DNA of 64,000 bases, from assembly GCF_003149025.1 (NCBI RefSeq), contig NZ_QGDV01000008.1, positions 1-64,000 on the forward strand. The letters run 5' to 3'. The position numbers and the translations under genes were made by a program. Below the pieces are notes generated by a model. It was not told where the DNA came from. It did no database searches and worked only from the letters and a program-made list of their open reading frames with translations. Shown here in pieces: positions 52,232 to 61,992 of the stretch; the first letter of the stretch is position 1; every line of letters starts with the position of its first letter. This DNA comes from Rathayibacter iranicus NCPPB 2253 = VKM Ac-1602. GTDB taxonomy: Bacteria; Actinomycetota; Actinomycetes; Actinomycetales; Microbacteriaceae.

Positions 52232-54642
52232 TCCGTCACATCCGCTGTCGGCGTCGCCGTAGGCGCGGTCGGATCCGGCGTACCGGTCGCAGGAGGTGCG
52301 GGCACGGCGGGAGCCTGCGAACCATTGCTGATCTGGAGCGTGATGTTCGAGTAGCGGGCGACGGTTGTCCCCGCGGCCGGAGTGGTGCCCGCGGCCGTGC
52401 CGGCGGGCGCGGCCGAGTCGACGGTGGCGCCCTTCGTCACGTCGAAGCCGAGGTCCTGGAGAGCCTCGGTGGCGTCGGCGACTGAGCGGCCGGAGACATC
52501 CGGCACCGCGATCTGGCGGCCGTTGAGCAGTGCGCTGGTCGGCGCGGCGAAGGCGCTGCCGCCGTACTTCTGATCGGCCCGGGTCATGACCGAGTTCCAG
52601 ATGTAGTGGCGGATGTTGGAGGCATACGGCCGGGTGCCGAGGTCGGAGTTGGGGAAGCGGACCTCGCGCATCGACGTGTGCCCGTCGATGTTGCCGACCC
52701 AGACGACCGTGGCGACCCGCGAGCTCGCACCGTCCATCCACGTCGACTCGGCGTTGTCCGTCGTGCCCGTCTTTCCGATGTGCTCGATCCCGTCCGAGGG
52801 ATCGGACTGCGCGGCGGTTCCCGAAGTCACGACCCGCTGCAGGGCATAGTTGGCGACCGCCGTCAGCTCGGGACTGAGGGCCTGGTTGCAGGTGGAGACC
52901 GGTGGCTGCACCGCCGCTCCAGTCGGGTCGGTGATGGAGTCGATGGCAATCGCGGAGCAGGCGTTGCCGTTGTTGGCGAGGCCGGCGAAGGCCGTCACCA
53001 TCGACAGCGGCGAGATGTTGGAGTCGGAGCCGAGCACCGAGGACGGCTGCGCACCGAGCGTCCCGCCGTTGGCCGCCTTGACCCCGAACGCGGCGGCTCG
53101 GTCGCGGATCGCGCACAGGTCGAGCTGCTGCGCCATGGACACGTACACCGTGTTGATGGACTTCATCGTTCCGGTGAGCACGCTGTAACTGCCGTTTTCA
53201 CTGTCGTCGTTCCTCACGGGGAAGGGGGAGTTGTTCTCGCCACCCGGCGCACAGCTGGCCGGGAAGCCCTGGAAGGTCCGCTCCCGCCCGTTGATCGTCT
53301 CGTTCAGCGTCCGCCCGCTCGCGAGCCACTGCGCCAGTGTGAACACCTTGTACGTCGATCCGACCTGGAACCCTGCTGAGCCGCCGTAGGCAGTGTCGGT
53401 GTTGAAGTTCACGGCCGAGAAATTCGCCCCGTTGAGCGAGCCCGCCGCGTCGTAGTCCTTGCTCTGCACCATCGCCAGGATGCGGCCGGTGCCGACCTCC
53501 ATCGAGACTGTCGAGCTGCCGATGTTGGTTGAGAGAGTCGGGACCTTCGGCACCGCATTGTTCGTCGCGTTGGCCGCGGTGTCCTGGAGGTCGCGGTCGA
53601 GGGTCGTGTAGATCTTGTAGCCGCCGCGCTGGAAGTTCGCGAAGCGGGTCGTATCGTCATCGCCAAAGGCCGGATCGTTTTGGACGACGCGGGTGATGTA
53701 GTCGCAGAAGAACGCCGCGTTTCCCGCGGTCTGGCAGCCGGTGGGCGTCTGTGTGATCGCGGGGACGACCTCCTCCGCGACGGCGGCGTCGTGGTCGGCT
53801 TGCGAGATCTTGCCCTCCTGCAGCATCTGACCGAGAACGTAGTCGCGGCGTCCCTTATTGGCCGAGATGTTCTCCGGGTCGTCGATACGGAGGCTGTTGG
53901 GATTATTGACGGTCGCGATCAGGCTGGCGGCCTGAGCGAGGCTGAGAGTGGCCGCGTTGGTCGAGAAGTAGTATTCGGCGGCTGCCTGAATCCCGTACAC
54001 CTGTCCGCCGAATCCGGCAATGTTGAGATAGCCGAGCAGGATGTCGTCCTTGCTGTACTTCTTCTCGAGGTCGACGGCGAGCTTCATCTCTTTGACCTTG
54101 CGGCCGGGAGTGGTCGCCGTCGCCTCTGCATAGGCGGCGGCGGAGGCGTCCTCATCGGTTGCGCTGAGTGCCTCCGCCTTCTGCACCAGGACGTTCTTCA
54201 CGTACTGCTGAGTGATCGAGGAACCGCCCTGCAGGTCGCCGCCGACGAGGTTGGTGAGCACGGCGCGGATCGTGCCCTGGAGGTCGACCCCGCCGTGGTC
54301 GTAGAAGCGGGGGTCCTCCGTCGAGATCGCGGCGTCCTTCGCGAACTGGCTCACCTGGTCGAAGGCGACCTCTTCGCGGTTCTGCGCGTAAAACGAAGCG
54401 AGTAGTTCGTCAGAGCCGTCGGTGCGCTTCGCGTAGATCTCGGTCTTCTGGGCCAGCTGGCCGAGTTCAAGATACTCGGGCACGGTCTCGAACAGGCCGA
54501 TCGGATTGTTGGAGGCGAGTCCGGTGACGGCGAGCGCCGGAGTGACGCCGACAGTGATCAGCAGCCCTCCCGCGAGACTGGCCCCGACGATCCCGAGGAC
54601 TCGAGCGAGCACGCCGCTGCGGGCGGTTCCTTGCGCAGACAT
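52228..54642 (-). CDS. class A penicillin-binding protein with PASTA domain
   Basis: An 804-residue bifunctional PBP: membrane anchor (15-40), GT51 glycosyltransferase with the catalytic E109 in ISTEDPRFYDHGG and GGSSITQQYVKN (139-150), a transpeptidase with the active serine in GSTYKVF near 428 and KTGT near 621, and a C-terminal PASTA domain (about 710-770) that may bind wall fragments, then a Pro/Ala/Thr-rich tail. It polymerises and cross-links peptidoglycan. The ATG at 54642 avoids a long unlikely extension. Confidence 0.92.
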   Translation of the reverse strand: MSAQGTARSGVLARVLGIVGASLAGGLLITVGVTPALAVTGLASNNPIGLFETVPEYLELGQLAQKTEIYAKRTDGSDELLASFYAQNREEVAFDQVSQFAKDAAISTEDPRFYDHGGVDLQGTIRAVLTNLVGGDLQGGSSITQQYVKNVLVQKAEALSATDEDASAAAYAEATATTPGRKVKEMKLAVDLEKKYSKDDILLGYLNIAGFGGQVYGIQAAAEYYFSTNAATLSLAQAASLIATVNNPNSLRIDDPENISANKGRRDYVLGQMLQEGKISQADHDAAVAEEVVPAITQTPTGCQTAGNAAFFCDYITRVVQNDPAFGDDDTTRFANFQRGGYKIYTTLDRDLQDTAANATNNAVPKVPTLSTNIGSSTVSMEVGTGRILAMVQSKDYDAAGSLNGANFSAVNFNTDTAYGGSAGFQVGSTYKVFTLAQWLASGRTLNETINGRERTFQGFPASCAPGGENNSPFPVRNDDSENGSYSVLTGTMKSINTVYVSMAQQLDLCAIRDRAAAFGVKAANGGTLGAQPSSVLGSDSNISPLSMVTAFAGLANNGNACSAIAIDSITDPTGAAVQPPVSTCNQALSPELTAVANYALQRVVTSGTAAQSDPSDGIEHIGKTGTTDNAESTWMDGASSRVATVVWVGNIDGHTSMREVRFPNSDLGTRPYASNIRHYIWNSVMTRADQKYGGSAFAAPTSALLNGRQIAVPDVSGRSVADATEALQDLGFDVTKGATVDSAAPAGTAAGTTPAAGTTVARYSNITLQISNGSQAPAVPAPPATGTPDPTAPTATPTADVTE

Positions 54643-54724
54643 GGCTACGAGAGTAGGCGACGCGGCTGAACCCGGCGCGCCACGCCGCCCACGGGTACGG
54701 TGAACACGTGAGCCGAGCCCACGC

Positions 54725-56098
54725 ATGACCTCTTCCATCGACCCCGCCGAGACGCGCCGCCGCGCGGTTCTCGTGGTGGCCGTTCTCGCCTCTTTCGTCG
54801 CCTTCCTCGATGGCACGGTCGTGAACGTCGCGCTGCCCGCGATCACTCGTGAGCTGGGCGGCGGTCTTGCGGTGCAGCAGTGGGTCGTCGACGGCTACCT
54901 CATCACTCTGGGCGCGCTCATCCTGGTCGCCGGTTCGCTGGCCGACCGCATTGGGCGCGCGCGCAGCATGATGATCGGTCTGATCGGCTTCGGTGTCACC
55001 TCGCTGCTCTGCGCGTTCGCGCCGACGGCGGAAGTGCTCATCGTCGCCCGGATGCTGCAGGGCGCCGCAGGAGCGATCCTGGTGCCGAGTTCGCTCGCGC
55101 TCATTATCGCGACCGTGCACGGAGCCGCTCAGGGCCGGACCATCGGCGCCTGGACGGCGTGGACGGGGACCGCGACGATCGCCGGCCCCCTCCTCGGTGG
55201 CCTTCTCGTCGACGCCGGGTCCTGGCGCTACGTCTTCGCCCTCAATATCCTGCCCATCGCCGTTACCCTCGTGCTGTTACGCCGGCTCGGCGCGGTCGAC
55301 TCGGGGAGTCGTGTGCCGATCGACGGTGTGGGCGCGCTGCTTGGCGTGGTCGGACTCGGCGGTCCGGTCTTCGCGCTGATCGAACAGGAGCACCTTGGTC
55401 TTGCTCATCCGCTCGTCCTGATCGCGCTGATCGGAGGCGTCGCCGCTCTCCTTTCCTTCGTGCTGTGGGAGCGTCGCGCGCCGCATCCGATGCTGCCGCT
55501 CTCGCTGTTCGCCTCCCGCAACTTCACGGTCGGCAATGTCTCGACGGCGTTCGTCTATGGCGCGCTGTCGTTCGGGTTCTTTGCCCTGGGGCTCTTTCTG
55601 CAGCAGACGTTGGGCTTCTCGGCGACGATGGCCGGCCTAGCGACGCTGCCGCCCACGATCCTGCTCCTCCTGCTCTCGCAGGTGTTCGGCACCCTCTCGG
55701 CGCGGTTCGGCCCGCGGCTGTTCATGGGCGTCGGCCCTCTCCTGGCCGGGTTCGGCTTCCTCCTCCTCTCCGTCGTCGATGAGTCGGCCGAGTACGTCAC
55801 CCACCTGCTGCCCGGGATTCTTCTCTTCGGGTTGGGTCTCGCGGTGACCGTGGCGCCGCTGACCTCGACGATCCTGGGCGCGGTGGCGAACGAGCACAGC
55901 GGGGTCGGGTCCGCGGTGAACAACGCCGTCTCGCGCATCGCGGGCCTTGTGGCGATCGCCGCGACCTCCTTCGTCGTCCACGGTTCGCTCGACGTCGCGG
56001 GCTTCTCCCGGGCGGCGGTGGCAACGGCGGCGCTCCTGTTCGTGGGCGGGGCCGTCTCTCTGCTGGGCATCCGGAATCCTCCCTCGGCCGACCGCTGA
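54725..56098 (+). CDS. DHA2-type MFS drug efflux transporter
   Basis: A 457-residue transporter with 14 predicted helices and motifs of the EmrB/QacA group: FLDGTVVNVALPAI (helix 1), LITLGALILVAGSLADRIGR (motif A), RMLQGAAGAILVPSSLALI and the antiporter-type GWRYVF-like segment PGSWRYVFALN. It would export toxic compounds using the proton gradient. It diverges from the PBP gene across 82 bases; the ribosome site is weak. Confidence 0.87.
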   Translation: MTSSIDPAETRRRAVLVVAVLASFVAFLDGTVVNVALPAITRELGGGLAVQQWVVDGYLITLGALILVAGSLADRIGRARSMMIGLIGFGVTSLLCAFAPTAEVLIVARMLQGAAGAILVPSSLALIIATVHGAAQGRTIGAWTAWTGTATIAGPLLGGLLVDAGSWRYVFALNILPIAVTLVLLRRLGAVDSGSRVPIDGVGALLGVVGLGGPVFALIEQEHLGLAHPLVLIALIGGVAALLSFVLWERRAPHPMLPLSLFASRNFTVGNVSTAFVYGALSFGFFALGLFLQQTLGFSATMAGLATLPPTILLLLLSQVFGTLSARFGPRLFMGVGPLLAGFGFLLLSVVDESAEYVTHLLPGILLFGLGLAVTVAPLTSTILGAVANEHSGVGSAVNNAVSRIAGLVAIAATSFVVHGSLDVAGFSRAAVATAALLFVGGAVSLLGIRNPPSADR

Positions 56099-56302
56099 CT
56101 CCGCGGAGAGGGAACAGGCTCGCCTGCACAGACGCCCCCGTTCGGGGCGTGGCGCCCATCGACGGGCCGATTGCGTGCACTCTACGAAGAGTCGGAGGTG
56201 AAATAGTTGTCGCTACATGCAATACTGATCGACGTCGATGCGCTTGCATACATCGGAGGGGGACGACCTCCCCGCGACGACCGTCACTCTCGAGGAGAAA
56301 CA

Positions 56303-56857
56303 ATGACCGACATCATCACCATCCCCGGCTACAAGGCCGGCACCTGGACCATCGACCCCACCCACAGCGAGGTCGCCTTCAGCGTTCGCCACCTGATGAT
56401 CAGCAAGGTCAAGGGCAAGTTCGAGCGCTTCACCGCGACGTTCACCACGGGTGAGAACCCGCTCGACTCGACGGTCGAGGCCACCGCCGAGGTCGCCTCC
56501 GTCAACACCAACGAACCCAACCGCGACGGCCACCTCCGAACCGGCGATTTCTTCGAGGCCGAGCAGTACCCCGAGATTCGCTTCGTGTCGACCGCGGTCC
56601 GCCCGAACGGCGACGACTTCCTCGTCGACGGCGACCTCACCATCAAGGGCACCACGAAGCCCGTCACCTTCGAGGTCGAGTTCGGCGGCTTCGGCACCGA
56701 CCCGTACGGCAACTACAAGGCCGGACTCACCGCCAAGACGACGATCGACCGCACCGACTTCGGTCTCACCTACAACGCCGCCCTCGAGACCGGTGGCGTG
56801 CTCATCGGCGAGAAGGTCACCATCACGCTCGACCTCCAGGCCGCACACCAGGCGTAG
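56303..56857 (+). CDS. YceI-family lipid-binding protein
   Basis: A 184-residue YceI-like lipocalin-fold protein without signal peptide: GTWTIDPTHSEVAFSVRHLM, KGKFERFTATFTTGENPLDS, FFEAEQYPEIRFVSTAV, DGDLTIKGTTKPVTFEVEF and FGLTYNAALETGGVLIGEKV. Family members bind isoprenoids or other lipids. GAGGAG lies 7 bases before the ATG. It stands alone and ends at a strong terminator. Confidence 0.92.
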   Translation: MTDIITIPGYKAGTWTIDPTHSEVAFSVRHLMISKVKGKFERFTATFTTGENPLDSTVEATAEVASVNTNEPNRDGHLRTGDFFEAEQYPEIRFVSTAVRPNGDDFLVDGDLTIKGTTKPVTFEVEFGGFGTDPYGNYKAGLTAKTTIDRTDFGLTYNAALETGGVLIGEKVTITLDLQAAHQA

Positions 56858-56872
56858 TCCGCGCCGTCCGAT

Positions 56873-56909
56873 GGAGCCGCCCCTCCCTTTCGGGGGAACG
56901 GGCGGCTCC
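56873..56909. terminator. bidirectional terminator
   Basis: GGAGCCGCCC (56873-56882) pairs with GGGCGGCTCC (56900-56909). It separates the converging YceI and App1-like genes. Confidence 0.78.
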
Positions 56910-56928
56910 GTCGTGATTGGGTGGTGCG

Positions 56929-57984
56929 TTAGAGGATGCCGAGTTCCCTCAGCTGCTCCGAGATGCCGGCGCCGTCGGGCGCGTAGACCCACGGTGTACC
57001 GCTCGTGCGGGAGCGGTCCTGCGCCGTCGACCGGCCGCCCGCGAGCACCGCTTCTCCCGTCGAGAGCTGCCGGATCGCGATAGCGGCCACATGGTCGGGA
57101 TGCTCGTGCGCGAAGTCCGAGTAGATCTCTTCGTCGTGCTGCCCGTCGTCCCCCACCAGCAGCCAGCGCACGTCCGGGAACTCCTTAGCGAGTCGGCGGA
57201 GGTTCTCCTCCTTGTGCTGCTTCCCGCTGCGGAACCAACGGTCGTGCGTGGGCCCCCAGTCGGTCAGAAGGAGGGCACCGGCCGGGTAAAGGTGCCGCGA
57301 GAGGAATCGCGTCAGCGCCGGAGCGACGTTCCACGCTCCTGTCGAGAGGTAGATGACGGGCGAGCCCTCGTACTGACGAGCGAAGCGGTCAAGGAACACT
57401 GCCATGCCGGGAGTGGGCATCCGCGCGTGCTCGTCGAGGACGAAAGTGTTCCAGGCCGCCACGAACGGGCGGGGGAGCGCGGTCACCATCACGGTGTCAT
57501 CGACATCGGAGACGACACCGAGGCGGGCTTCAGGCCGCACGATGAAGACGGGCGCCTCGACAGGCTTGGACTCGGCGGTCGAGAGGGTAATGGTGTGCCA
57601 CCCGGGGGAGAGAGTGATCGGCAGATCCGCGTCGATGACGCCACCGCGGTCGGCGGTCACTGCGTGCCGCTGCCCGTCGACCTCGACCGAGACGACTGCT
57701 CCGCTGACGAACACGCTCGTGAAGCTCCGCCAGCCGCGAACGCCCTCCACCGGCCGCACTTCCTCGACACCGGGAGGCGTCGGCCGCGTGTAGAGGACAC
57801 GGGCGAGCACCCGCAGCTGTGTGGTCGTGCCGTAGCCGGTGTAGGGGATGACCCGGGGGAGATGGCCCTTGCGCTGCACCCGACCCATTCGGAAGGCGTG
57901 GAGCTTGTCCTCAAGTCGAGCGGCGCGATGCAGGACCTCTGCCGTGCTCGCGCTCAGGGGCTTGCTCTCGGGCGTCAGCGGCAT
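56929..57984 (-). CDS. App1-like (DUF2183) phosphatidate phosphatase-family protein
   Basis: A 351-residue protein with a haloacid-dehalogenase-like DxDxT motif, VSDVDDTVMVTALPRP (D160, D162, T164), followed by YLSTGAWNVAPALTRFL, LLTDWGPTHDRWFRSGKQHKEENL and WLLVGDDGQHDEEIY. These match the DUF2183 catalytic domain of yeast App1, a phosphatidate phosphatase; the bacterial substrate is not established. The ATG at 57984 begins a typical family N-terminus. Confidence 0.87.
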   Translation of the reverse strand: MPLTPESKPLSASTAEVLHRAARLEDKLHAFRMGRVQRKGHLPRVIPYTGYGTTTQLRVLARVLYTRPTPPGVEEVRPVEGVRGWRSFTSVFVSGAVVSVEVDGQRHAVTADRGGVIDADLPITLSPGWHTITLSTAESKPVEAPVFIVRPEARLGVVSDVDDTVMVTALPRPFVAAWNTFVLDEHARMPTPGMAVFLDRFARQYEGSPVIYLSTGAWNVAPALTRFLSRHLYPAGALLLTDWGPTHDRWFRSGKQHKEENLRRLAKEFPDVRWLLVGDDGQHDEEIYSDFAHEHPDHVAAIAIRQLSTGEAVLAGGRSTAQDRSRTSGTPWVYAPDGAGISEQLRELGIL

Positions 57985-58056
57985 CCGCCCAGTGTGGCAG
58001 ACGCGCTTCGTATGCGGTGAGCGCGCTCTCATGCGTGCCGTCCCGCCACCGGCTGG

Positions 58057-58773
58057 TCATGCCTCCACGGGCCGGATCAGGTCCGGTCCAGCGGCCGACA
58101 CGGAGCCGATCGCGCTGCCGACCCTTTGCACCGTGAGGTTGTCGGCGAGCTCGGCGGCGCCCTCCGCCATGGTGCGGAGCAGCTCGCCGCCACCGGGAGT
58201 CACGGGGTCGAGCCACTCCTCGATCAGCTCGGGCTGCATCAGCACGGGCATCCGCTCGTGCACGCCAGCGAGCGCTCCGGCCGAGGGGCGGGTCAGAATC
58301 GTCGCCGAGAGGAGCCACGGGGCACCCGGCCGGCTGGAGCGCCACCACTCGTAGAGACCGGCGAAGAGCACGAGCGCATTTTCCTGGGGCGACACGAAGA
58401 ACGGCGATCGTGTGCCATCGGCTCCGACCTGCCACTCGTACCAGCCGGAGGCAGGAATGATCGCGCGTCGGGCGGCATACGACTCGCGGAAGGACGGCTT
58501 TTCGGCGATCGACTCGATCCTGGCGTTGATCAGTGGTGGCCCGGCGGAGGGATCGGCAGCGGCGCGGGGCACCAGCCCCCACCGGGCGCCCGCTAGCCTG
58601 CGGCGCGGTGGACTGCCCTCCTCGACGCCCTTCATCGACTCGGCGACCACGGCGATCCGCTGGGTGGGCGCGATGTTCCAGGAGGGCTCTGGGAGGTCCG
58701 CGTCCGGTTCGTCGATGTCGAAGAGCGCGACGAGGTCGGCGGTGGTCTGTGCCAGGACGAATCGTCCGCACAT
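58057..58773 (-). CDS. SRAP-domain (YedK/HMCES-like) abasic-site protein
   Basis: A 238-residue SRAP protein. Cys2 (MCGRFVL) is the residue that cross-links to abasic DNA; the other sites are visible: SWNIAPTQ near 33-40, WGLVPRAA, NARIESIAEKPSF, ASGWYEW and HERMPVL. It shields abasic sites in single-stranded DNA. The ATG at 58773 is fixed by the need for Cys2. Confidence 0.93.
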   Translation of the reverse strand: MCGRFVLAQTTADLVALFDIDEPDADLPEPSWNIAPTQRIAVVAESMKGVEEGSPPRRRLAGARWGLVPRAAADPSAGPPLINARIESIAEKPSFRESYAARRAIIPASGWYEWQVGADGTRSPFFVSPQENALVLFAGLYEWWRSSRPGAPWLLSATILTRPSAGALAGVHERMPVLMQPELIEEWLDPVTPGGGELLRTMAEGAAELADNLTVQRVGSAIGSVSAAGPDLIRPVEA

Positions 58774-58915
58774 GGGGTTCTCCTGCTCTTTGAGGCCTCT
58801 CAACGGCGCGGACGCGCCGCAAAGCGCGCCGAACACGAGAAACATTCCATCAGATGACACCGAGAACTGCTCGACGTGCGTACGATTGTAGGAACCCCGA
58901 CCGAAGGAGCCCGCC

Positions 58916-59590
58916 GTGCCTCTTGGAAATCTCGTCGACCGCCCGTTCGGCGAATCGCCCCAGGTTCGGAACGAGCCCGTGCAGGTGCGAAGCGCCGCCC
59001 GACTCGCGTCCCTACTTGACGCTGCCGCGTCCGTCGTCGATGAGGTGGGCTTCGACCGCCTCACCACCGCGATGGTCGCCGAGCGCGCCGGTGCCGCCAT
59101 CGGCACCGTCTATCGCTACTTCCCCGACCGCATCGCGGTCCTCCAAGCCTTGCGCGAGCGAGCGCTCGAGCGCTTCCGCCGCCGCGTGATCACCCAGATC
59201 CGCGACACCGAGCCGGCCACCTGGTGGGGCGCTGTCGATTGCTCGATCGACGCCTTCGTCGAGATGCACCGGAACGAACCGGGCTTCCGGTCGATCCGCT
59301 TTGTCGACACCATCCACGCGCCCGAGGTCGCAGGAGAGGCCTTCGAGGCCGGCTTCTTCGCCCGTCGGTTCGCCGAGATCCTCGCGTCCGAGTACGGTCT
59401 GCCGGGCGGCGCCCAGTTGTCTTTCCGCCTCGAGGTCACGATCGAAGTCGCCGACGCGCTGCTGACGCGAGCTTTCCTGATTGATCCGAGTGGCGATCAG
59501 CGATTCATCGACGAGAGCCGCATCTTGCTGCGCAACTACATGGTCGAGCACTACGGAGACGTCTCGTCGCCGTCAGAGCCAACGGCCTAG
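58916..59590 (+). CDS. TetR-family regulator upstream of betaine transporter
   Basis: A 224-residue protein with a TetR helix-turn-helix (residues 28-72; ARLASLLDAAASVVDEVGFD, LTTAMVAERAGAAIGTVYRYF) and a variable C-terminal domain. The GTG at 58916 keeps a 25-residue N-arm; GAAGGAG lies about 7 bases upstream. It lies just before the opuC operon in the same direction with a palindrome between, so control of that operon is possible. Confidence 0.87.
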   Translation: MPLGNLVDRPFGESPQVRNEPVQVRSAARLASLLDAAASVVDEVGFDRLTTAMVAERAGAAIGTVYRYFPDRIAVLQALRERALERFRRRVITQIRDTEPATWWGAVDCSIDAFVEMHRNEPGFRSIRFVDTIHAPEVAGEAFEAGFFARRFAEILASEYGLPGGAQLSFRLEVTIEVADALLTRAFLIDPSGDQRFIDESRILLRNYMVEHYGDVSSPSEPTA

Positions 59591-59658
59591 CCTCCTTCGT
59601 CGAATCGCGCAATGCTTCGACATCCGGGTTGGCGCCTCGCTGTGAATGATGTTTTGCT

Positions 59659-59669
59659 AACCGTCGGTT
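59659..59669. promoter_or_regulatory. palindrome between TetR gene and betaine transporter
   Basis: AACCGTCGGTT is a palindrome with one central base, about 60 bases before the transporter ATPase gene. It is a candidate operator for the adjacent TetR protein. Confidence 0.35.
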
Positions 59670-59727
59670 CTGATCGGAGCCGGTGGGTCAAGGCACGCAG
59701 TACGGCGGCGCGAAGGCAGGCACGGGC

Positions 59728-60558
59728 GTGATCGAATTCCGCGGAGTGAGCAAACGGTACCCGGATGGCACGAGGGCCGTCGACGACTTCTCCCTGGTTT
59801 TGCCGTCGCGGCAGACCACGGTCTTCGTCGGGTCGTCGGGGTGCGGCAAGACCACCATCCTGCGCATGATCAACCGCATGATAGAACCGACGTCGGGCAC
59901 AATCGAGATCGACGGCGAGAACATCGCTTCGCTCCCGGCCGTTGCCCTGCGTCGGCGAATCGGCTATGTGATGCAAAACTCGGGTCTTCTTCCGCATCGC
60001 AGAGTGATTGACAACATCGCCACCGTGCCTCGGCTGAACGGCGTCGCTAAGAAGCCCGCGCATTCTCGTGCACTCGAACTGATGGACACGGTGGGCCTCG
60101 ATCGTTCGCTCGCCACCCGCTATCCCAGCCAGCTCTCTGGTGGGCAGCAGCAGCGCGTGGGAGTCGCGCGCGGCCTGGCCGTCGACCCCAACATCCTGCT
60201 GATGGACGAGCCCTTCGGGGCCGTCGATCCGCTCGTGCGGGCCGACCTGCAACGCGAGACTCTGCGGCTGCAGGACGAGCTCGACAAGACCGTCGTCTTC
60301 GTCACTCACGATATTGACGAGGCGTTCCTGCTCGGCGATCAGGTGGTGATCCTCGAGAAGGGCGGCCGGATCGCGCAGAAGGGCTCGCCGGCCGAGATCC
60401 TCGCGCGGCCAGCCAGTGAGTTCGTCGCGGGCTTCGTCGGGGCGGACCGCGGCAAGCGGTCGTTGCGGATTGAGGAGCGCGACGGCGTGCGAATCGTGAT
60501 CGACGGCGACGGGCGCCCGACGGGAGTGCTTCGGGCACAGAACGGCTCGGTCGAGTGA
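59728..60558 (+). CDS. opuCA: glycine betaine/choline ABC transporter ATP-binding protein
   Basis: A 276-residue ATPase of the OpuCA/ProV group: VIEFRGVSKRYPDG at the start, Walker A VGSSGCGKT, MIEPTSG, Q-loop YVMQNSGLLPHRRVIDNI, signature LSGGQQQRVGVARGLA and Walker B NILLMDEPFGAVDP. It lacks CBS domains, so ionic-strength sensing is not evident. The GTG at 59728 gives the family N-terminus; a GTG at 59683 would add 15 residues. The stop overlaps the first permease gene. Confidence 0.88.
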   Translation: MIEFRGVSKRYPDGTRAVDDFSLVLPSRQTTVFVGSSGCGKTTILRMINRMIEPTSGTIEIDGENIASLPAVALRRRIGYVMQNSGLLPHRRVIDNIATVPRLNGVAKKPAHSRALELMDTVGLDRSLATRYPSQLSGGQQQRVGVARGLAVDPNILLMDEPFGAVDPLVRADLQRETLRLQDELDKTVVFVTHDIDEAFLLGDQVVILEKGGRIAQKGSPAEILARPASEFVAGFVGADRGKRSLRIEERDGVRIVIDGDGRPTGVLRAQNGSVE

Positions 60559-61241
60559 CCTGGGTCGTCAACAACACGGACGCGATCGTCGCGAACCTGC
60601 TGGCGCACCTGGCCCTCTCGGTGCCACCGATCCTCCTCAGCTTCGTCGTCTCGCTTCCGTTCGGCTGGTTCGCCAACCGCTATCGCTGGAGCCGCGGCAC
60701 CCTCCTGACCGGGCTCGGCGTGCTGTACGCGATCCCGTCGCTGGCCATGTTCATCCTGCTCCCCGTCCTGCTGGGCATTCCGCTGCGCTCGAGCGCCAAC
60801 GTGATCATTGGCCTCACTTTCTACGGAGTAGCGCTAATGGTGCGGACCACGTCGGACGCGCTCGGCGCCGTGTCACAGGACGTCCGCCAGTCGGCGACCG
60901 CGATGGGCTACTCGGGCTGGGCCCGGTTCTGGCGCGTCGAGTTCCCGCTTGCGGGGCCCGTGTTGCTCTCGGGGCTGCGGGTCGTGACCGTCAGCACAGT
61001 CAGCCTCGTGACCGTCGGCGCCGTCCTCGGCATCCAGAGCCTCGGCCTGCTGTTTACCGATGGCTTTCAGCGCGGCATCACCGGTGAGATCCTGACGGGC
61101 ATCGTGCTGACGATTGCGCTCGCGCTGGTGCTCGACGGGTTACTCGTGCTCATCGGGCGACTCCTGATGCCCTGGACCACGCTCGATCGGGCACGTCGCG
61201 CCCGCGGCTCGGATGCCGTCGAGAAGGCGGTGATCTCGTGA
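60555..61241 (+). CDS. opuCB: betaine ABC transporter permease 1
   Basis: A 228-residue BPD-type permease with five to six helices and the loop region TTSDALGAVSQDVRQSATAM-GYSGW that docks to the ATPase. It resembles OpuCB/ProW. The GTG overlaps the ATPase stop (GTGA), and its stop overlaps the next permease. Confidence 0.88.
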   Translation: MTWVVNNTDAIVANLLAHLALSVPPILLSFVVSLPFGWFANRYRWSRGTLLTGLGVLYAIPSLAMFILLPVLLGIPLRSSANVIIGLTFYGVALMVRTTSDALGAVSQDVRQSATAMGYSGWARFWRVEFPLAGPVLLSGLRVVTVSTVSLVTVGAVLGIQSLGLLFTDGFQRGITGEILTGIVLTIALALVLDGLLVLIGRLLMPWTTLDRARRARGSDAVEKAVIS

Positions 61242-61990
61242 ACCTGATCGCCGAAGCCTTCGCGTGGATCGCCGATCCTGCGCACTGGACCGGGGACTAC
61301 CCAATCCCCACCCGCGTCGCCCAGCACGTCGGCATCAGCCTCCTGGTGCTGGTGATCGCCGCGGCAATCGCGATCCCGATCGGATATGTGATCGGGCACA
61401 CCGGGCGCGGCAAGGGCATCGCGGTCCCGATTGCCGGCGGCCTGCGCGCTCTGCCTACGCTCGGCGTGCTGGTGCTCGCGGCCATGAGCCTGGGTCTCGG
61501 TCTGGGTGCGCCTCTGATCGCGCTCGTCGTGCTCGCGATCCCGTCGGTGTTGGCCGGGGCGTATTCGGGGCTCGAGGCGGTCGACCGCCGCACCATCGAC
61601 GCCGCGCGCGCTCTCGGCATGACGGAGTGGCAGATCCTCACGCGGGTCGAGGTCCCGCTCGGCCTGCCCCTGTTGCTCGGCGGGCTGCGCTCGGCGACGC
61701 TGCAAATCATCGCGACGGCCACGCTCGCCGACTACATTGGCGCCGGCGGTCTTGGGCAGTACATCTTCCGCGGCGTGAAATCGGGCGACTATCCGCAGAT
61801 GCTCGCTGGCTCGATTCTCGTGATCCTGCTGACGCTGGTGGGCGAGGTCATCTTCGCCGTGCTTCAGCGCCTCGCGGTGCCCCGCGGAGTCGTGCTGGGA
61901 CTCGCCGGCACCGCCGGCCGCACAGGATTCCGCGCCTCGTCGTCCCGACGACGCGCGGTGGTGGGAATCCCCATCGACGAAGGGAAATAG
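61238..61990 (+). CDS. opuCD: betaine ABC transporter permease 2
   Basis: A 250-residue permease paralog of opuCB, with SGLEAVDRRTIDAARALGM at the ATPase-docking loop and YIGAGGLGQYIFRG near the end. Two different permeases suggest a heterodimeric channel as in OpuC systems. The GTG overlaps the previous stop (GTGA). Confidence 0.88.
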   Translation: MNLIAEAFAWIADPAHWTGDYPIPTRVAQHVGISLLVLVIAAAIAIPIGYVIGHTGRGKGIAVPIAGGLRALPTLGVLVLAAMSLGLGLGAPLIALVVLAIPSVLAGAYSGLEAVDRRTIDAARALGMTEWQILTRVEVPLGLPLLLGGLRSATLQIIATATLADYIGAGGLGQYIFRGVKSGDYPQMLAGSILVILLTLVGEVIFAVLQRLAVPRGVVLGLAGTAGRTGFRASSSRRRAVVGIPIDEGK

Positions 61991-61992
61991 CA

